NCBI GenBank assembly: GCA_024635465.1 | Contig: JAGXIS010000014.1 | Coordinates: 1 to 9,297 of the forward strand | Reading direction: 5' to 3' | DNA length: 9,297 nt | Source: Bacteroidota bacterium | GTDB taxonomy: Bacteria > Bacteroidota > Rhodothermia > Balneolales > Balneolaceae | In this document: positions 7,845-9,297 of the stretch, piece after piece | Numbering within the stretch: the stretch's first letter is position 1 | How the letters are laid out: every line of letters starts with the position of its first letter | Notes under the pieces: generated by a model | Database searches by the model: none | Seen by the model: only the letters and a program-made list of their open reading frames with translations | What the model was told of the DNA's origin: nothing | Position numbers and translations under genes: made by a program

Positions 7845-8828
7845 TTATTCGTCTGATAATGTTTTAATAAACTCAACCAATGATTGTAGTTCACTTTCTG
7901 AAAGAAAATCATAGGGAACCATTGCATTTTGGTAATCTTGCACAACATTTGCACCCGGTTCCACAATAGATTGCATGATATATGCTTCGTCTGCTGTAGT
8001 ACTATTACCATTTGTGAAGGTTCTTTCAGATCCAAATAGATTCTGGAAACTTGGGCCTACAACGACACTTCCATCTAAAGAGTGACACGCCTGGCAGGCA
8101 TTCTGAATATAGAGTCTTTCGCCACGAGCTGCAGTGACTTCATCATCACCTCTTGCAGTTCGTGATTCAGCCAGAGCTGCAAGTCTTGCCTCTTCGGCCC
8201 GATATTGATCGACCAATTGTGCAAGATCAACATCAAATCGGTCCATTTCCGTCTCAGGAACATTTTGACTTTTCTGAAGCGCACGAATATAGGCAACAAT
8301 TGCCCACCGGTCTTCAACTTTAATTTGAGTTGCATAGGATGGCATGGTTCGAACACCATTGGCAATCGCAGAGTATATTTCACCATCCGGCATGTTATAA
8401 CTTGCTTCCCGGTGATATGTTGGAGCGGGTACATAACCATATTGGCCGGTCATGATAATCCCCTGGCCGTTACCGGTGGCTCCGTGACACACTTGGCAGT
8501 AAATATCGTAGCGCTCTTTCCCACGGTAAAGGAAATCGCGAGTCAATTCGAAGGGGATCTCATCAACATAATTGCCGTCCTCATCCACGCCTTCAAAAAG
8601 TATAGAGTTATTACGCAACATTCCACGCGCAACAGTACCTTCAATCGGTAATCTCATTGCCATTCCGTTTTCAAAATACGGATTCTCTTCCTGAGCGTTA
8701 AAACGGTCCTGAAAATGCATGTTGAAATGAGTACGCATTGGCGGGTTTTCTGTTTTCTGACCCCGGCACGATAGAAGTGTCGTAGCAAGTAGTAGAATTG
8801 CGCCAAGTTTAATAAAAGCGAATTTCAT
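7845..8828 (-). CDS. actE: Alternative complex III cytochrome c subunit ActE, extended diheme form
   Basis: This is a 327-residue lipoprotein cytochrome c that takes part in electron exit from alternative complex III. A lipoprotein signal ends in LLSC (lipid-anchored Cys21). The ActE core (about 28-188) includes the conserved stretch FENGMAMRLPIEGTVARG (52-69), heme motif CQVCH (111-115) and likely axial Met162 (RTMPSYATQI), with DRWAIVAYIRALQ closing the domain. A charged, Ala/Glu-rich, probably helical linker follows (about 189-235). A second class I cytochrome c domain (about 236-325) carries heme motif CQACH (245-249) and likely axial Met303. As I know the family, ActE is usually a single-heme protein of roughly 200 residues, so the second domain is an extension. 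It closely matches the cytochrome c domain of CoxB. The gene lies 38 bases after actD and 24 before actF. Confidence 0.93.
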   Translation of the reverse strand: MKFAFIKLGAILLLATTLLSCRGQKTENPPMRTHFNMHFQDRFNAQEENPYFENGMAMRLPIEGTVARGMLRNNSILFEGVDEDGNYVDEIPFELTRDFLYRGKERYDIYCQVCHGATGNGQGIIMTGQYGYVPAPTYHREASYNMPDGEIYSAIANGVRTMPSYATQIKVEDRWAIVAYIRALQKSQNVPETEMDRFDVDLAQLVDQYRAEEARLAALAESRTARGDDEVTAARGERLYIQNACQACHSLDGSVVVGPSFQNLFGSERTFTNGNSTTADEAYIMQSIVEPGANVVQDYQNAMVPYDFLSESELQSLVEFIKTLSDE

Positions 8829-8866
8829 AATGTTTGATCGTTCTTGTGAAAAAAAGTTACGATGAT

Positions 8867-9297
8867 TTATTCATCAAAAATGGTTTCAATATTTGTCCCG
8901 CCCGCATCCTTTAGTAAAATTTTTACCTTCTCCTCTTCAAATTGCGGATCTTCGGATTCGATACAGACAAAAAATCCATCATCTGTAGCCTTCTTAAAAT
9001 TGTCTGAATTAAAAAGCGGGTGGTTCAATTTTGGCAGTCCATTCAGGAAGAACATACCAAAGACAGCACCAAATGCTGAAAGTAGTACAGTCAACTCAAA
9101 AGTGACCGGTATCCACGCTGGAATATTTACTAAGGGTTTACCACTTATATTATGTGGGTAGTCAATAGACATCATGAAATAGATCATTGCAAGAGCTCCG
9201 AAGAGACCGAGCATTCCATGACCCGCGACGATCCATCCTAATTTTGACTTAGCCAGATTCATCGCTTTATCCATCCCATGGATGGGGAATGGACTGA
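8867..9297 (-). CDS. actD: Alternative complex III membrane subunit ActD (DUF3341), 5' end missing
   Basis: This is the C-terminal 142 codons of ActD, a two-helix inner-membrane subunit of alternative complex III. The frame stays open to the right edge, and residues PFPIHGMDKAM bridge the first visible Met (9272-9274). This is the conserved 'TPFPIHG.D.A' entry motif of the family, so that Met is internal and the true start lies outside the window. Two membrane helices follow (about 14-35 and 53-79, counting from that Met), with a conserved Glu in PVTFELTVLL (Glu60). After them comes the cytoplasmic tail with NHPLFN (85-90) and the KATDDGFFVCIESEDPQF signature (95-112). Family members are about 170-200 residues, so roughly 30-55 N-terminal residues are missing here. 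ActA, ActB and ActC are expected further upstream, beyond the window. Confidence 0.93.
   Translation of the reverse strand, partial: SPFPIHGMDKAMNLAKSKLGWIVAGHGMLGLFGALAMIYFMMSIDYPHNISGKPLVNIPAWIPVTFELTVLLSAFGAVFGMFFLNGLPKLNHPLFNSDNFKKATDDGFFVCIESEDPQFEEEKVKILLKDAGGTNIETIFDE

Noticed and set aside
8205..8651. Plus-strand open frame of 148 codons
   Set aside because: It lies wholly opposite actE, whose heme motifs and family signature are clear. The plus-strand product has no recognisable motif, so it is a shadow frame.
9272..9274. ATG at the right end as the true start of actD
   Set aside because: The frame is open beyond it, and the residues just before it (SPFPIHG) are part of the conserved ActD entry motif, so this Met is internal.

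Overview
The window is a respiratory-chain gene cluster from a bacterium of the Bacteroidota/Rhodothermota/Balneolota group. The best guess is Balneolota or a close relative of Rhodothermus. This rests on three observations: an alternative complex III (ACIII, act genes) directly upstream of a caa3-type cytochrome c oxidase, an oxidase catalytic subunit with the A2-type Tyr-Ser motif, and the lack of recognisable Shine-Dalgarno sequences before the starts I inspected. The AT-leaning composition fits Balneolota better than GC-rich Rhodothermus or Salinibacter. No taxonomic marker gene is present, so the placement is inference.

Every gene I can support lies on the minus strand, so the order of transcription runs from the right end to the left. 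From 9297 down to 1566 there is one tightly packed run: actD (5' end cut by the window edge), actE, actF, an unrecognised helix-turn-helix-like membrane protein, a SCO-type copper chaperone, coxB with a fused cytochrome c domain, coxA, coxC and coxD. Gaps are 4 to 38 bases, with one 4-base overlap (coxB/sco). A strong hairpin terminator at 1514-1548 closes the run. Left of it lie a metallo-beta-lactamase-fold hydrolase (552-1433) and the 5' part of an unrecognised two-helix membrane protein (1-487) that runs off the left edge.

Functionally, ACIII oxidises menaquinol and passes electrons through its c-type hemes. ActD and ActF are membrane subunits and ActE is a lipid-anchored cytochrome; ActA-C would lie beyond the right edge. 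CoxB receives electrons through its own cytochrome c domain and CuA and hands them to the heme a / heme a3-CuB centre of CoxA. SCO probably delivers copper to CuA. Joint transcription suggests the two complexes work as one quinol-to-oxygen unit.

The two most unusual points are these. ActE here carries two heme c domains, and the second is a close relative (about 48% identity by my hand count) of the cytochrome c domain at the end of CoxB. The unrecognised gene between actF and sco joins a transposase-like helix-turn-helix segment to a membrane helix and a short C-terminal segment.
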